Of a DNA stretch of 64,000 nt, positions 1-9,024 are shown in pieces. The number at the start of each line of letters is the position of its first letter. Within the stretch, counting starts at the first letter, position 1. Made by a program: the position numbers and the translations under genes. Where the stretch lies: NCBI RefSeq assembly GCF_001315015.1, contig NZ_CP012914.1:310001-374000 (forward strand). Direction: 5' to 3'. Source of the DNA: Azospirillum brasilense. GTDB lineage: Bacteria; Pseudomonadota; Alphaproteobacteria; Azospirillales; Azospirillaceae. The notes beneath the pieces were generated by a model. It had not been told where the DNA came from, made no database searches, and saw only the letters and a list, made by a program, of their open reading frames with translations.

Positions 1-116
1 GCGGTGGCGGCCAGCCCGGCGATGGCGTTGCGCGACGCCTTGGGCGTCACCCGCAGCGCCAGCCGGACACCATCCGCCACGGCTTCGAAGGGAGCGGCTT
101 CCGAAGGTCCCGGCAT
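1..116 (-). CDS. YggU/DUF167 family protein, 5' part only
   Basis: Reading the minus strand from the ATG at 116 gives a frame open to the window edge, with the typical start of the DUF167/YggU family (VRLALRVTPKASRNAI, with the conserved TPKASR). The family is small, about 100 residues, and of uncertain function. Its ATG overlaps the stop of the upstream yggT gene by one base (TGATG), so the two are translationally coupled. yggT-yggU adjacency is common in proteobacteria. Only the first 38 or so codons are present. Confidence 0.85.
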   Translation of the reverse strand, partial: MPGPSEAAPFEAVADGVRLALRVTPKASRNAIAGLAAT

Positions 117-400
117 CAGAAGCGCGGCCAGTATTCCGCCATCAGGTTACGGATGAAGAAGATCAGCAGGATCAGCGCGATCGGCGACAGGTCCAGGCCG
201 CCCATGTTCGGCAGGACGCGGCGGATCGGGCGCAGGACCGGTTCCGTGATGCGGTAGAGGAAGTCGCCGATGACATAGACCGCGCGGTTGCGGGTGTTGA
301 CGACGTTGAAGGCCACCAGCCAGCTCAGCACCGCCGAAGCGATGAGCAGCCACACATAGAGGCTGAGAACGGTGTCGATCAGCAGGTAGAGCGCAATCAT
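116..400 (-). CDS. YggT family membrane protein
   Basis: 94-residue protein with two hydrophobic segments (about residues 2-28 and 70-88) around a basic central stretch ([21 protein letters not shown]) that is the signature of the YggT family. YggT proteins are small inner-membrane proteins linked to osmotic tolerance and, in plastids, to membrane-complex assembly; the exact role here is not known. It is the first gene of a coupled pair with the partial yggU. The ATG is at 398-400. Confidence 0.9.
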   Translation of the reverse strand: MIALYLLIDTVLSLYVWLLIASAVLSWLVAFNVVNTRNRAVYVIGDFLYRITEPVLRPIRRVLPNMGGLDLSPIALILLIFFIRNLMAEYWPRF

Positions 401-552
401 GCCCGGCCCGTCCCTTTATTGTCCGATTTTGCGGGGCACCCTAAGCACAAGCGGCGAGTGCTGTCCAGTGCCGCGCGGCGGGCCGCCACCATCCCCCTGC
501 CATGCCCTTGCGCGCAACCGCCGATGCCCGCCATCGGGCGCGTTCAGAGGGC

Positions 553-581
553 TTGACAGGCTCCCTCCGCATCACCATTAT
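553..581 (+). promoter_or_regulatory. Sigma-70-type promoter of tRNA-Ala
   Basis: TTGACA at 553-558 and CATTAT at 576-581 are separated by 17 bp and lie 25 bp upstream of the tRNA 5' end. The -35 is a perfect consensus. The two other tRNA genes in this window have the same arrangement. The rest of 401-606 shows no gene. Confidence 0.7.
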
Positions 582-606
582 CCGCCGCACGCCGGTGACG
601 GTGTGT

Positions 607-682
607 GGGGCCGTAGCTCAGCTGGGAGAGCGACGCGTTCGCAATGCGTAGGTCGGGAGTTCGATCCTCCTCGGCTCCACCA
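607..682 (+). tRNA. tRNA-Ala (anticodon CGC)
   Basis: Complete 76-nt cloverleaf with CCA encoded. The acceptor GGGGCCG pairs with CGGCTCC (one G-T). The anticodon stem ACGCG/TGCGT encloses the loop TTCGCAA, giving anticodon CGC, which reads GCG alanine codons. The T arm carries GTTCGAT. A consensus promoter precedes it. Confidence 0.97.
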
Positions 683-823
683 ATCACTCCCAAGACAGTG
701 TTGCGACACAGAAATTCGCCCGGAAGCGGCGGAATTCCCCGCGGTGTGACACCGCCCTGTCGCACGCGGCGTCGGCCGAATCATCCCATTCTTTTTAAAA
801 CGTCCGTCGATCCGGCCCAAGCC

Positions 824-1861
824 TCAGTGCCTGTGCACGTGGTGGGCATCCGGAAAATGGGCATGCCGGTGCCGCAGGCGCACGTGACGATGCCGGTGGG
901 TGTGCGGCTCGGTCACCGGGCCATCGTGATGGTGCCGGTGATGCTCATCATGAACATGCGGATGGTCGTGCTCCATCTCGTCATGGTCGTGTTCGTGGTC
1001 GTGGTCCTCGGTCAGGTGCAGCCAAACGCCGAGTCCCATCAGGGTCGCTGCCACGGCCAGCCCGACCGTCAGCGGCTCTCCGAAGATCGCCAGGGAGGCG
1101 ATGCCCCCGACGAAGGGGGCCGTCGAGAAATAGGCCCCGGTGCGGGCGGCGCCGATGTGGCGCAGGGCGACCACGAACAGCACGAGGCTGACGCCGTAGC
1201 CGAGCAGCCCGACCAGCATCGCCGCCGCCGCGGTCGGCGCGGCAGGCAGACCATCGCCGAGCGCCAGGGCGATCCCGACATTGACGGTGCCGGCCACCAG
1301 CCCCTTGATCGTGGCGATGTCCGCCGGGTCGGCCAGCGACACCTTTCGGGTCAGGTTGTTGTCCACCGCCCACATCAGACAGGCGGCGGCGACCGCGGCC
1401 GGTCCCCAACCGCCGTCCAGGCTGACCGGTCCGCCCCAGGACAGCACGACCGCCCCCGCCACGATGGCGATCATGCCCGCGACGAGCCGCCGGTCGACGC
1501 CCTCGCGGAAGACGAACCAGGCCAGCAGGGCGGTGAACACTCCCTCCAGATTGAGCAGCAGCGAGGCGGTCGATGCCGGCGTCGCGGTCAGGCCGGCCAT
1601 CAGCAGCACCGGCCCGGCGACTCCCCCGGCAGCGACGGCGGCCAGCAGCCAGAGCCACTCGGCGCCGCGGAGGCCGCGTTCGCCACGTTTTCGCGACCCT
1701 GTCAGCAGACGGACCAGCCCCAGCCCGATGCCGGAGCCGAGATAGAGCAGGCCCGCCAGCATCCAGGGAGACAGGTCGTGGACCAGCAGCTTCGCCAGCG
1801 GCGTGCTGAGGCCGAAAAGGACCGCGGCCAGGATGGCGGTCGTCGCGCCGGTTCGGGGCAT
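824..1861 (-). CDS. EamA/DMT-family transporter with histidine-rich C-terminal tail
   Basis: 345 residues. Residues 5-283 hold about ten hydrophobic segments forming two EamA repeats, a drug/metabolite-transporter fold. Residues 286-345 are an extreme tail with 24 histidines in 60 positions, mixed with Asp/Glu at first and with Arg later. Such tails usually bind Zn, Ni or Co and suggest a metal-linked transporter or metal sensing, but the substrate cannot be read from sequence. The ATG at 1859-1861 follows a GAGG ribosome-binding site. It lies downstream of the amino acid importer operon on the same strand, separated by an inverted repeat, so co-transcription is doubtful. Confidence 0.88.
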   Translation of the reverse strand: MPRTGATTAILAAVLFGLSTPLAKLLVHDLSPWMLAGLLYLGSGIGLGLVRLLTGSRKRGERGLRGAEWLWLLAAVAAGGVAGPVLLMAGLTATPASTASLLLNLEGVFTALLAWFVFREGVDRRLVAGMIAIVAGAVVLSWGGPVSLDGGWGPAAVAAACLMWAVDNNLTRKVSLADPADIATIKGLVAGTVNVGIALALGDGLPAAPTAAAAMLVGLLGYGVSLVLFVVALRHIGAARTGAYFSTAPFVGGIASLAIFGEPLTVGLAVAATLMGLGVWLHLTEDHDHEHDHDEMEHDHPHVHDEHHRHHHDGPVTEPHTHRHRHVRLRHRHAHFPDAHHVHRH

Positions 1862-1901
1862 GGGAGCCTCGCACGCCTGTTGAGTGGGGCAAACCTTGCC
1901 C

Positions 1902-1937
1902 CCACCCTAACCCTCCCCCGCTCTCGCAGGGGAGGGG
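1902..1937. repeat. REP-like GC-rich inverted repeat
   Basis: CCCTCCCC at 1911-1918 pairs with GGGGAGGG at 1929-1936 around a 10-nt loop, preceded by CCCACCCTAA. Similar C-rich/G-rich palindromes sit in other intergenic gaps here (3354-3390, 25877-26015, 47152-47184), so this looks like a dispersed intergenic repeat family. Confidence 0.6.
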
Positions 1938-1944
1938 ATGAAGG

Positions 1945-2634
1945 CTACCCCCGCGCCCGCAGGTAGGGGGTCATGCGCCACTCCGCGTAGCGGATCAGGC
2001 GCGAGGCGATGAAGTTCAGCAGCAGATAGATGCTGCCCGCCACGATGAACACCTCGAACACCGCGAAGCTCTGCGCGATGATCTTGCGGGCAATGCCGGT
2101 GATCTCCAGCAGCGTGATGGTGCTGGCGAGCGAGCTGGCCTTGACCATCAGGATCACCTCGTTGCCGTAGGCCGGCAGCATCTGGCGGATCGCCACCGGC
2201 ATCACGATCCGGCGGAACAGCAGCGTGCGCGACATGCCGCAGGCCCGCGCCGCCTCGATCTGCCCCTGCGGCACCGACAGGATGGCGCCGCGCAGGATCT
2301 CGCTGGTGTAGGCGCCGGTGTTCAGCGTCAGCGCCAGGATCGCGCACCAGAAGGGCTCGCGCAGGTAGATCCAGAGGAAGCTGCTGCGCACCAGCTCGAA
2401 CTGGCCCATGCCGTAATAGATCAGGAAGATCTGCACGAGCAGCGGCGTGCCGCGGAAGACGAAGACGTAGGCGGCCATCAGCCGCTCGGTGACGCGGTTG
2501 CCGTAGAGCCGCAGCAGCGCCACCGCGAAGGCAACGCCCGCGCCGAACAGCAGCGCCAGCCCGACCAGCTGCAGGGTCACCGGAACGCCGCGCAGGAGGG
2601 TGGGCACGCTGTCCCACATCAGTTCCCAGTTCAT
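1945..2634 (-). CDS. Polar amino acid ABC transporter permease (HisM type)
   Basis: 229 residues with five hydrophobic segments and the EAA loop of the HisM/ArtM class (IEAARACGMSRTLLFRRIVMP, about residues 122-142), which docks onto the ATPase. It forms one half of the membrane pore of a type I importer for basic or polar amino acids. It starts three bases after the stop of the HisQ-type gene, so the two permeases are coupled. Last gene of a four-gene minus-strand set: ATPase, binding protein, permease, permease. Substrate probably arginine/lysine/histidine, inferred from the binding protein. Confidence 0.92.
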   Translation of the reverse strand: MNWELMWDSVPTLLRGVPVTLQLVGLALLFGAGVAFAVALLRLYGNRVTERLMAAYVFVFRGTPLLVQIFLIYYGMGQFELVRSSFLWIYLREPFWCAILALTLNTGAYTSEILRGAILSVPQGQIEAARACGMSRTLLFRRIVMPVAIRQMLPAYGNEVILMVKASSLASTITLLEITGIARKIIAQSFAVFEVFIVAGSIYLLLNFIASRLIRYAEWRMTPYLRARG

Positions 2635-2637
2635 GGG

Positions 2638-3342
2638 TCAGGCCCTCCGCACGCCGCGATTGGCGTAGCGCTCCGCCCGCTCGAACGCCACCGTGGAGAC
2701 GGTGGTGAGCAGGAGGTAGAGCACCGCCGCGGTGGTGTAGAACAGGAACGGCTGGCGGGTCGACCCCGCCGCCACATGCGACACGCGCATGATCTCGGCC
2801 AGCGCCGTCACGGAGATCAGCGCCGTGTCCTTCAGGGTGAGCTGCCAGACGTTGCCCAGCCCCGGCAGGGCGTAGCGCAGCGTCTGCGGCACCAGGATGC
2901 GGCGCAGGATCAGCCAGCGCGACATGCCGCAGGCGCGCGCCGCCTCGATCTGGCCGTGGGGCACCGCCTGGACCGCGCCGCGGATCACCTCCGTCGAATA
3001 GGCGCCGGAGATCAGCCCGACCGCCAGCACGCCGATGGAGAAGGCGTTCAGCTCGATGTAGCCCTCGTAGCCGAAGACCCGGCCGACGGCCATGACCGCG
3101 CCGCTGCCGCCGAAGAACAGCAGGTAGATGACCAGCAGTTCGGGGACGCCGCGGACGACGGTGGTGTAGACCTCTGCGATGCCGGTGAGGGCGAGGTTGC
3201 GGCTGAGCTTCGCCGACGCGCCGAGCGAGCCGAAGACGAGGCCGAGGACGAAGGCCGACACCGACACGGCGACCGTCATCGCGGCCCCGCCGAGAAGCTG
3301 GCCGCCCCACCCGTTCGGGCCGAAGGAGAGAAGTTCGAACAT
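2638..3342 (-). CDS. Polar amino acid ABC transporter permease (HisQ type)
   Basis: 234 residues with several membrane spans and the EAA loop (IEAARACGMSRWLILRRILV), nearly identical in the key positions to the loop of the following permease. It is the HisQ/ArtQ-type partner of a heteromeric inner-membrane channel. The gene begins 68 bp after the binding-protein gene, across a hairpin-rich spacer, and ends three bases before the HisM-type gene. The ATG is at 3340-3342. Confidence 0.92.
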   Translation of the reverse strand: MFELLSFGPNGWGGQLLGGAAMTVAVSVSAFVLGLVFGSLGASAKLSRNLALTGIAEVYTTVVRGVPELLVIYLLFFGGSGAVMAVGRVFGYEGYIELNAFSIGVLAVGLISGAYSTEVIRGAVQAVPHGQIEAARACGMSRWLILRRILVPQTLRYALPGLGNVWQLTLKDTALISVTALAEIMRVSHVAAGSTRQPFLFYTTAAVLYLLLTTVSTVAFERAERYANRGVRRA

Positions 3343-3353
3343 GGGCTCCGAAC

Positions 3354-3408
3354 CGGGTTCCCCTCCCCCCGCGACGGAGGAGAGGGGGACATCCCATTAA
3401 GTGATGGG
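3354..3408. repeat. Hairpin-rich spacer between binding-protein and permease genes
   Basis: Two palindromic parts: an imperfect C-rich/G-rich repeat (CCCCTCCCCCC then GGAGAGGGGGA, about 3360-3390), resembling the other REP-like elements, and a short stem CCCAT/ATGGG at 3393-3408 just after the binding-protein stop. Stem-loops here commonly protect the binding-protein mRNA and lower permease expression; that role is inferred. Confidence 0.45.
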
Positions 3409-3410
3409 CT

Positions 3411-4244
3411 TTACTTGATCGAGATGTCGTAGCCGAAGTGCTGGGTGCTCAGCTTCGTGATGGTGCCGTCCTGGTTGGCCTCGGCGATGGCCTTGTTGAA
3501 CAGTTCCTTCAGGTCGCCGTCGGCCTTGCGCAGGCCCACGCCCACGCCCTTGCCCAGCACGCCGCGCGCGAAGGCCGGGCCGAACAGGGTCATGTTGCCG
3601 GCATCCGTCTTGATGATGGCGTCCACCGCGGAACGGTCGCCGAAGATGGCGTCGACGCGGCCGGCGGCCATGTCGATGCCGGCGTTGTCCAGCTTGTCGT
3701 AGGTGCGGACCGACACCTGCGGCAGAAGCTGCTCCATGAAATTCGCCTGGATGGTCGAGGTCTGGACGCCCACCGTCTTGCCCTTCAGCGCGTCGGCCAA
3801 GGCGGCGATGGCGGCCTTCGGGTCGTCCTTGGACAGGTCGTAGCGCTCGCCGGGGAACGTGACCTTGGTCAGCGGCGAGGCCTTCATGGTGCCGAACATC
3901 GACGGCTCGGTGCCGTAGGGCCCGGCGAAGGCGATGACCTTCTCACGCTCGTCGGTGATCGACATCGCCGCCATGATGGCGTCGTACTTGCCCTGCTGGA
4001 TGGCCGGGATCATGCCGTCCCAATCCTGGGCGACGATCTCGCACTCGGCCTTCATCTTCTTGCAGAGTTCCATGGCGAGGTCCGGCTCGAAGCCGACCAG
4101 CTTGCCCGACGGGTCCGTCGCGTTCCAGGGGGCGTAGGCGCCCTCGGTGGCGATGCGGATCTTCTTCCAGTCCTTGGCCTCGGCGGCGGTGCCGGCGACC
4201 GCCACGATGGCGCCGAGCGCCAGCGCCGCAACGATCTTCTTCAC
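3411..4244 (-). CDS. Periplasmic amino acid-binding protein (ArgT/HisJ type)
   Basis: 277 residues with a signal peptide (cleavage near AAEA-KDWKK, about residue 23), then the SBP_bac_3 fold: RIATEGAYAPWNATDP and LVGFEPDLAMELCKKM at the start, the hinge-region motif DAIMAAMSITDEREKVIAFAGPY, and GVGLRKADGDLKELFNKA near the end. This set is typical of binding proteins for arginine, lysine, ornithine or histidine. The start is GTG at 4242-4244 with GAGGAGG eight bases upstream. It supplies ligand to the two permeases downstream; the ATPase gene lies just upstream. Confidence 0.92.
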   Translation of the reverse strand: MKKIVAALALGAIVAVAGTAAEAKDWKKIRIATEGAYAPWNATDPSGKLVGFEPDLAMELCKKMKAECEIVAQDWDGMIPAIQQGKYDAIMAAMSITDEREKVIAFAGPYGTEPSMFGTMKASPLTKVTFPGERYDLSKDDPKAAIAALADALKGKTVGVQTSTIQANFMEQLLPQVSVRTYDKLDNAGIDMAAGRVDAIFGDRSAVDAIIKTDAGNMTLFGPAFARGVLGKGVGVGLRKADGDLKELFNKAIAEANQDGTITKLSTQHFGYDISIK

Positions 4245-4365
4245 GGGAAAACCTCCTCTGTTCTGATGCCCTTATGGATGGCTCTTATGCTCGGGCAGGC
4301 TCTGAGGTTTACGGTTTTACAGCGCCAGTCAAGGGAATTGATCGGGCCGTCCCCGCGCGACCGAT

Positions 4366-5172
4366 TCAGCCGCCGCCGGACAGGTGGCGCGACAGGAACT
4401 GTCGCACGCGGTCCGTTTCCGGATTGACCAGAACCCGGTCGGGCGGCCCCCGCTCCTCGATGCGGCCCTGGTGGAGGAACACCACCTCCGACGCGACCTC
4501 GCGGGCGAAGCCCATCTCGTGCGTCACCAGAATCATGGTGTTGCCCTCTTCGGCGAGCTGGCGGATGACCAGCAGCACCTCGCCCACCAATTCAGGGTCG
4601 AGCGCGGAGGTCGGCTCATCGAACAGCATCACCTTGGGCTGCATGGCCAGCGCGCGGGCGATCGCGGCGCGCTGCTGCTGCCCGCCGGACAGCTGCACCG
4701 GGTAGGACTCGGCCTTGGCCAGGATGCCGACCTTGTCCAGCAGCTTGCGGGCGCGGTCCACCGCCTCCGCCTTCGGGACGCCCAGCACATGGACCGGCGC
4801 CTCGATGACGTTCTCCAGGATGGTCATGTGGGTCCAGAGGTTGAAGCTCTGGAACACCATGCCGAGCCGGGTGCGGATGCGGTCCACCTGACGGGAGTCG
4901 GCGGGGACGGTCTGGCCGCCGCGCGCCTTTTTCAGGCCGATGGCCTCGCCGCCGATGACGATCCGCCCCTCGTCCGGCACCTCCAGCATGTTGATGCAGC
5001 GCAGAAGCGTGCTCTTGCCGGAGCCGGAGGAGCCGATCAGCGTGATGACGTCGCCTTCGCGCGCGGTCAGGGAGACGCCCTTCAGCACCTCCAGCGGACC
5101 GAAGCGCTTGTGGACATTCTCGACGAGGACGGCTTCGGGGGCGTTGGGATTCGTGGGCGGGTGTCGGTGCAT
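4366..5172 (-). CDS. Polar amino acid ABC transporter ATPase (HisP type)
   Basis: About 268 residues from the ATG at 5170-5172; the frame extends a further 21 codons upstream to a poorer start. Walker A is GSSGSGKST, signature LSGGQQQRAAIARAL, Walker B VMLFDEPTSALDPEL, H-loop LVTHEMGFA. The PAO-family features (VFQSFNLWTHMTILENV) mark a polar amino acid importer. It is the first gene of the operon and energises the two permeases. The 120 bp between it and the binding-protein gene contains no gene. Confidence 0.92.
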   Translation of the reverse strand: MHRHPPTNPNAPEAVLVENVHKRFGPLEVLKGVSLTAREGDVITLIGSSGSGKSTLLRCINMLEVPDEGRIVIGGEAIGLKKARGGQTVPADSRQVDRIRTRLGMVFQSFNLWTHMTILENVIEAPVHVLGVPKAEAVDRARKLLDKVGILAKAESYPVQLSGGQQQRAAIARALAMQPKVMLFDEPTSALDPELVGEVLLVIRQLAEEGNTMILVTHEMGFAREVASEVVFLHQGRIEERGPPDRVLVNPETDRVRQFLSRHLSGGG

Positions 5173-5335
5173 GCGGGGCTTGTCGGCGGCGAGCGGGGGC
5201 GGGGAGCGGGGCGGGGAACGGTCTGGACCGCCCAACCCTGGACGGTGCCGCTAGGCTAGACCGCCGGACAAACTCCCGCAACGCGGATTTTACAGGTTTG
5301 GGGCAACCGCGCGACGGGGTAAGCCAGCGGGTTTT

Positions 5336-7015
5336 TCACCACAGCATCAGCACCAGAAGCTGCGGCGCCAGGATGCGCAGGCACATGGCCAGCGGGTAGA
5401 CGGTGGCGTAGGCCAGCGCCGGCGCCTCCGACGCGACCACGGCGTTGGCGTAGGCAAGGCCCGGCGGGTTGGTCTGCGCCCCGGCCAGCACGCCGCAGAT
5501 GCTGAGGAAGTTCAGCTTCATCATTCCGCGCGCCAGCAGCCCGGTCAGCAACAGCGGCACCAGCGTGACCAGCACGCCCCAGGCCATCCAGGGCAGCCCG
5601 GCGCCGCTCGCCATCGTCTCCACGAAGCGGTCGCCCGACGCGATGCCCAGCACGGCGAGGAACAGGACGATGCCGATCTCGCGCAGGGCGAGGTTGGCGG
5701 CGGGCGGCATGAACCAGACCAGCGGCCCGATGTGGCCGATGCGCGCCAGCACGATGGCGACGATCAGCGGCCCGCCGGCCATGCCCAGCCGCAAGGGCGC
5801 CGGCATGCCCGGCAGGAACAGCGGGATGGCGCCCAGCAGCGCCCCCAGCGTGATGCCGACGAAGACCGGGATCATCTCCACCGTCTGCAGCCGCCGTTCC
5901 GAGTTGCCGATGATGCAGGCGGCCGCCTTGAGGTCGTCGGGCTTGCCGATCACCGTCAGGATGTCGCCGAACTGCAGCTTCAGCGCGGCGTTGGGCACCA
6001 GCTCCACGCCGGCGCGGTTGACGCGGCTGACCACCACGTCGCACGCCCCCTTCAGGTTCAGCGCGGCGATGGACTTGCCCAGCACCGGGTTGGCGGTGAC
6101 GACGATGCGCTCCCACCGCAGGTCGCTGCCCTTGGTGGTCAGCCGGACGTCGGCCTCCCGCCCCATCAGCAGGCGGACCTGCTCCAGCCTCGGGCGCGGG
6201 CCGACGACGTGCAGCACGTCGCCCTCCTCCAGCCGCGTGTCTTCGCCGGGCACGCGGAGTTGGCCGCCGCGCAGCAGCCGCGACGCGCAGACCCCCAGGC
6301 TCGGCAGCAGGGTCAGGTCGCCCAGCCGCACCCCGCGCAGGGCCGGGTTGGTGACGGCGATGTCCATGGTGTCGAGCGCCGCGACCTCGGCGCGCCGGGC
6401 GGCCTCGAAGGCCCTGGCCTCCTCCTGCGGGTCGATGCGGAAGACGATCCGCACCGCCGCCATGGCCAGCAGGTTGCCGGCGATGCCGAAGGGATAGGTG
6501 ACGGCGAAGGCCAGGCCGGGCAGGGCCATCACCGCGGCGTCGGCCCCGACCTCCTTCAGCACCTGCTGCGAGGCGGCCAGCGCCGGGGCGTTGGTCACCC
6601 CGCCCGCGAAGACGCCAAGGCCGGAGCCCAGCGGCACGAGGTCGAACAGCACCAGAACCGCGGTCAGCAGGATGCTCGACCCGACCATCAGCAGCGCCAG
6701 ACCGTTCAGCGCCAGCCCGGACTTCTTCAGCGCCGCGAAGAAACCGGGGCCGACCTGGATGCCGATGGTGTAGACGAACAGGATCAGGCCGAAGTCGCGG
6801 ATGAACTCCATCATCTCGGCGTTCAGCGTCACTCCCGCCTGCTTGGCGAAATGGCCGACCGCGATCCCCGCGAACAGCACGCCGCCGATGCCCAGCCCCA
6901 CGCCGCGCAGCTTTATGTGGCCGAGCGCCAGCCCGAGGGCCGAGGTGATGCCCAGCATGAACACCACGCGCGCGATCGGCGGCATGGCCAGGAAGAGGTC
7001 GATGAGCGCGTGCAT
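5336..7015 (-). CDS. AspT/YidE-type carrier with two TrkA-C domains (copy A)
   Basis: 559 residues. Two blocks of membrane segments (about 10-180 and 370-559) flank a soluble centre with two RCK_C/TrkA_C domains (about 205-365, including DLTLLPSLGVCASRLLR and LKLQFGDILTVIGKPDDL). This is the aspartate:alanine exchanger/YidE-YbjL architecture. The motif GLILFVYTIGIQVGPGFF and the repeated ANLALREIGIVLFLA are characteristic. Substrate unknown; these carriers exchange organic acids or amino acids. It follows a close paralogue on the same strand with 71 bp between, suggesting one transcript and possibly a hetero-oligomer. Confidence 0.85.
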   Translation of the reverse strand: MHALIDLFLAMPPIARVVFMLGITSALGLALGHIKLRGVGLGIGGVLFAGIAVGHFAKQAGVTLNAEMMEFIRDFGLILFVYTIGIQVGPGFFAALKKSGLALNGLALLMVGSSILLTAVLVLFDLVPLGSGLGVFAGGVTNAPALAASQQVLKEVGADAAVMALPGLAFAVTYPFGIAGNLLAMAAVRIVFRIDPQEEARAFEAARRAEVAALDTMDIAVTNPALRGVRLGDLTLLPSLGVCASRLLRGGQLRVPGEDTRLEEGDVLHVVGPRPRLEQVRLLMGREADVRLTTKGSDLRWERIVVTANPVLGKSIAALNLKGACDVVVSRVNRAGVELVPNAALKLQFGDILTVIGKPDDLKAAACIIGNSERRLQTVEMIPVFVGITLGALLGAIPLFLPGMPAPLRLGMAGGPLIVAIVLARIGHIGPLVWFMPPAANLALREIGIVLFLAVLGIASGDRFVETMASGAGLPWMAWGVLVTLVPLLLTGLLARGMMKLNFLSICGVLAGAQTNPPGLAYANAVVASEAPALAYATVYPLAMCLRILAPQLLVLMLW

Positions 7016-7086
7016 GGCCGCGTCTCCTCACGCGAGGACAGACCGCCCGCCGATCCCGTGGGAAGCGTCCCCGCTGGGTCGCTCCC

Positions 7087-8766
7087 TTACCAGAGGAACA
7101 GGACGATCAACTGCGGCGCAAGGATACGCAGAAACATAACCATAGGGTAAACAGTGGCATAGGCGAGGGCGGGAGCCTCCGATGCGCTCATTGCGTTTGC
7201 AAAGGCAAGCGCGGGTGGGTCCGTCATGCTGCCGGACAGCAGGCCGCAGATCGTCAGGTAATTCTGCCGGGTGAAGGCCCGCGCGACGACGCCGACGACG
7301 AGCAGCGGGATCAGCGTCACCAGCACGCCGCACCCGATCCACAGCAGCCCGTCGCCGTGCACCAGCGTCTCGACGAAGCGGTCGCCGGACATCAGCCCGA
7401 CCACCGCCAGGAACAGGACGATGCCGATCTCGCGCAGCGCCATGTTGGCGGCGGGCGGCATGAACCAGACCAGCGGCCCGATGTGGCCGATGCGCGCCAG
7501 CAGGATCGCCGCCACCAGCGGCCCGCCGGCCAGACCAAGCTTCAGCGGCGCCGGCATCCCCGGAATGTAGAAGGGGATGGAGCCGAGCAGCACGCCCAGC
7601 AGGATGCCGATGAAGACCGGGACGAACTCCACCTGCTGGAGCCGCCGCGCCGAGTTGCCCATCAGCGCCGCCACCCGCTGGAGGTCCGACGGCTTGCCGA
7701 TGGCGGTCAGGATGTCGCCGAACTGGAGGTGCAGCGCCGGGCTCGGCACCAGCTCCACGCCCGCCCGGTTGACCCGGCTGACCACCACGTCGTAGGCGTC
7801 GGCGAGATCGAGCTGGCCGATGGCCTTGCCCAGAACATGCTCGTTGGTGACGACCAGCCGGTCCCAGCGCATGGCGGTGCCCTTGGTGGTCAGGGTGACC
7901 TCCGCCGCTTCGCCGAGCAGCCGCTTCGTCGCCTCCAGCTTCACCCGCGGCCCGACCAGATGCACGACGTCGCCGGCGCGCAGGCAGGTGTCGGGGTGCG
8001 GCACCTGGAGCCGCCCCTCGCGCAGCAGGCGGGAGATCATCACCCCCTGGTCGCCGAAGAGCTCCATGTCGCGCAGCGGCAGCCCCATCGCCGACCGGTT
8101 GCGCACGGCGACATCCAGCGTCTCCAAGGTTTCCACCTGGGCGCGGCGCTTGCGCTCGAAGGCTTCGGCCTCCGCCGCCGGGTCGATGCGGAAGACGACG
8201 CGGATCAGCCCCATGGTGATGAGGATGCCGACGATGCCGAAGGGGTAGGCGACGGCGTAACCGAGGCTGGGCGTGTTGATCTCCGCCGCCGAGGCCCCGA
8301 CCTCGCGCAGCATCTCCTGTGCGGCGCCCAGCGACGGCGTGTTGGTGACGGCGCCGGAGAAGATGCCCAGCACCGCCGGCAACGGCACCCCGCCGATCTC
8401 GTGGATCGCCACCGCCACCAGCACCCCCAGCCCGACCAGCGAGGCGGCCAGCAGGTTCAGCGTCAGGCCGGACTTCTTCAGGGCGGCGAAGAAGCCGGGG
8501 CCGACCTGCACGCCGATGGTGTAGACGAACAGGATCAGGCCGAACTCCCGCATGAAATGCAGGACGTGATGGTCGAAGGTCAGGCCCAGCGCCTTGGCGA
8601 CGTGCCCCGCGGCGATGCCGGCGAACAGCACCCCACCGATGCCCAGCCCCACGCCGCGCAGCTTGATCTGTCCCAGCGCCAGCCCCGACGCCGCCACCAC
8701 GCTGAGCATCAGCATGATGCGGGCGATGTCGGGAAGGCCGTTGAACAGGTCGATCAGCACGGTCAT
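7087..8766 (-). CDS. AspT/YidE-type carrier with two TrkA-C domains (copy B)
   Basis: 559 residues from the ATG at 8764-8766. The frame continues upstream for 25 codons without recognisable homology, and the sequence from MTVLIDLFNGLPDIARIM aligns with the start of copy A. Same architecture: two membrane halves and two central TrkA_C domains. Copies A and B have equal length and match along their entire length, with blocks such as GHIGPLVWFMPPAAN shared, so they arose by tandem duplication. First gene of the pair. Confidence 0.85.
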   Translation of the reverse strand: MTVLIDLFNGLPDIARIMLMLSVVAASGLALGQIKLRGVGLGIGGVLFAGIAAGHVAKALGLTFDHHVLHFMREFGLILFVYTIGVQVGPGFFAALKKSGLTLNLLAASLVGLGVLVAVAIHEIGGVPLPAVLGIFSGAVTNTPSLGAAQEMLREVGASAAEINTPSLGYAVAYPFGIVGILITMGLIRVVFRIDPAAEAEAFERKRRAQVETLETLDVAVRNRSAMGLPLRDMELFGDQGVMISRLLREGRLQVPHPDTCLRAGDVVHLVGPRVKLEATKRLLGEAAEVTLTTKGTAMRWDRLVVTNEHVLGKAIGQLDLADAYDVVVSRVNRAGVELVPSPALHLQFGDILTAIGKPSDLQRVAALMGNSARRLQQVEFVPVFIGILLGVLLGSIPFYIPGMPAPLKLGLAGGPLVAAILLARIGHIGPLVWFMPPAANMALREIGIVLFLAVVGLMSGDRFVETLVHGDGLLWIGCGVLVTLIPLLVVGVVARAFTRQNYLTICGLLSGSMTDPPALAFANAMSASEAPALAYATVYPMVMFLRILAPQLIVLFLW

Positions 8767-9024
8767 GGCAGGCACCCGGTCCGGTTGAGCATTGAGGGGG
8801 CGAAGGCGCCTATGAATGCCCGCTCCGCTTCGCCTCGGCAATGCCCTGGAATGGAAAGGGACATTCCGCGGATCAAAATTTCGCCACTTTCTGGCCCTAA
8901 ACCGGACGAAGCCTTACGGCATCAAGTGGCTGGCCGGACCCGTGAACCCCTGCGGCCCGGCCCCTAAGCGACGATCAGGGCTCCGGTTTTCCGGCGCCCC
9001 CAGCCAGGCCCCGGCTGGATCGGC
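8767..9024. other. Gene-free stretch upstream of ccmA; possible small RNA
   Basis: Between the divergent carrier gene and ccmA there is no credible reading frame. The stretch ends in a strong plus-strand intrinsic terminator (9025-9064) although no plus-strand protein gene precedes it. About 8870-9064 could therefore be an sRNA transcription unit. I see no match to 6S RNA, SRP RNA or tmRNA core motifs, so no family is assigned. Confidence 0.35.
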
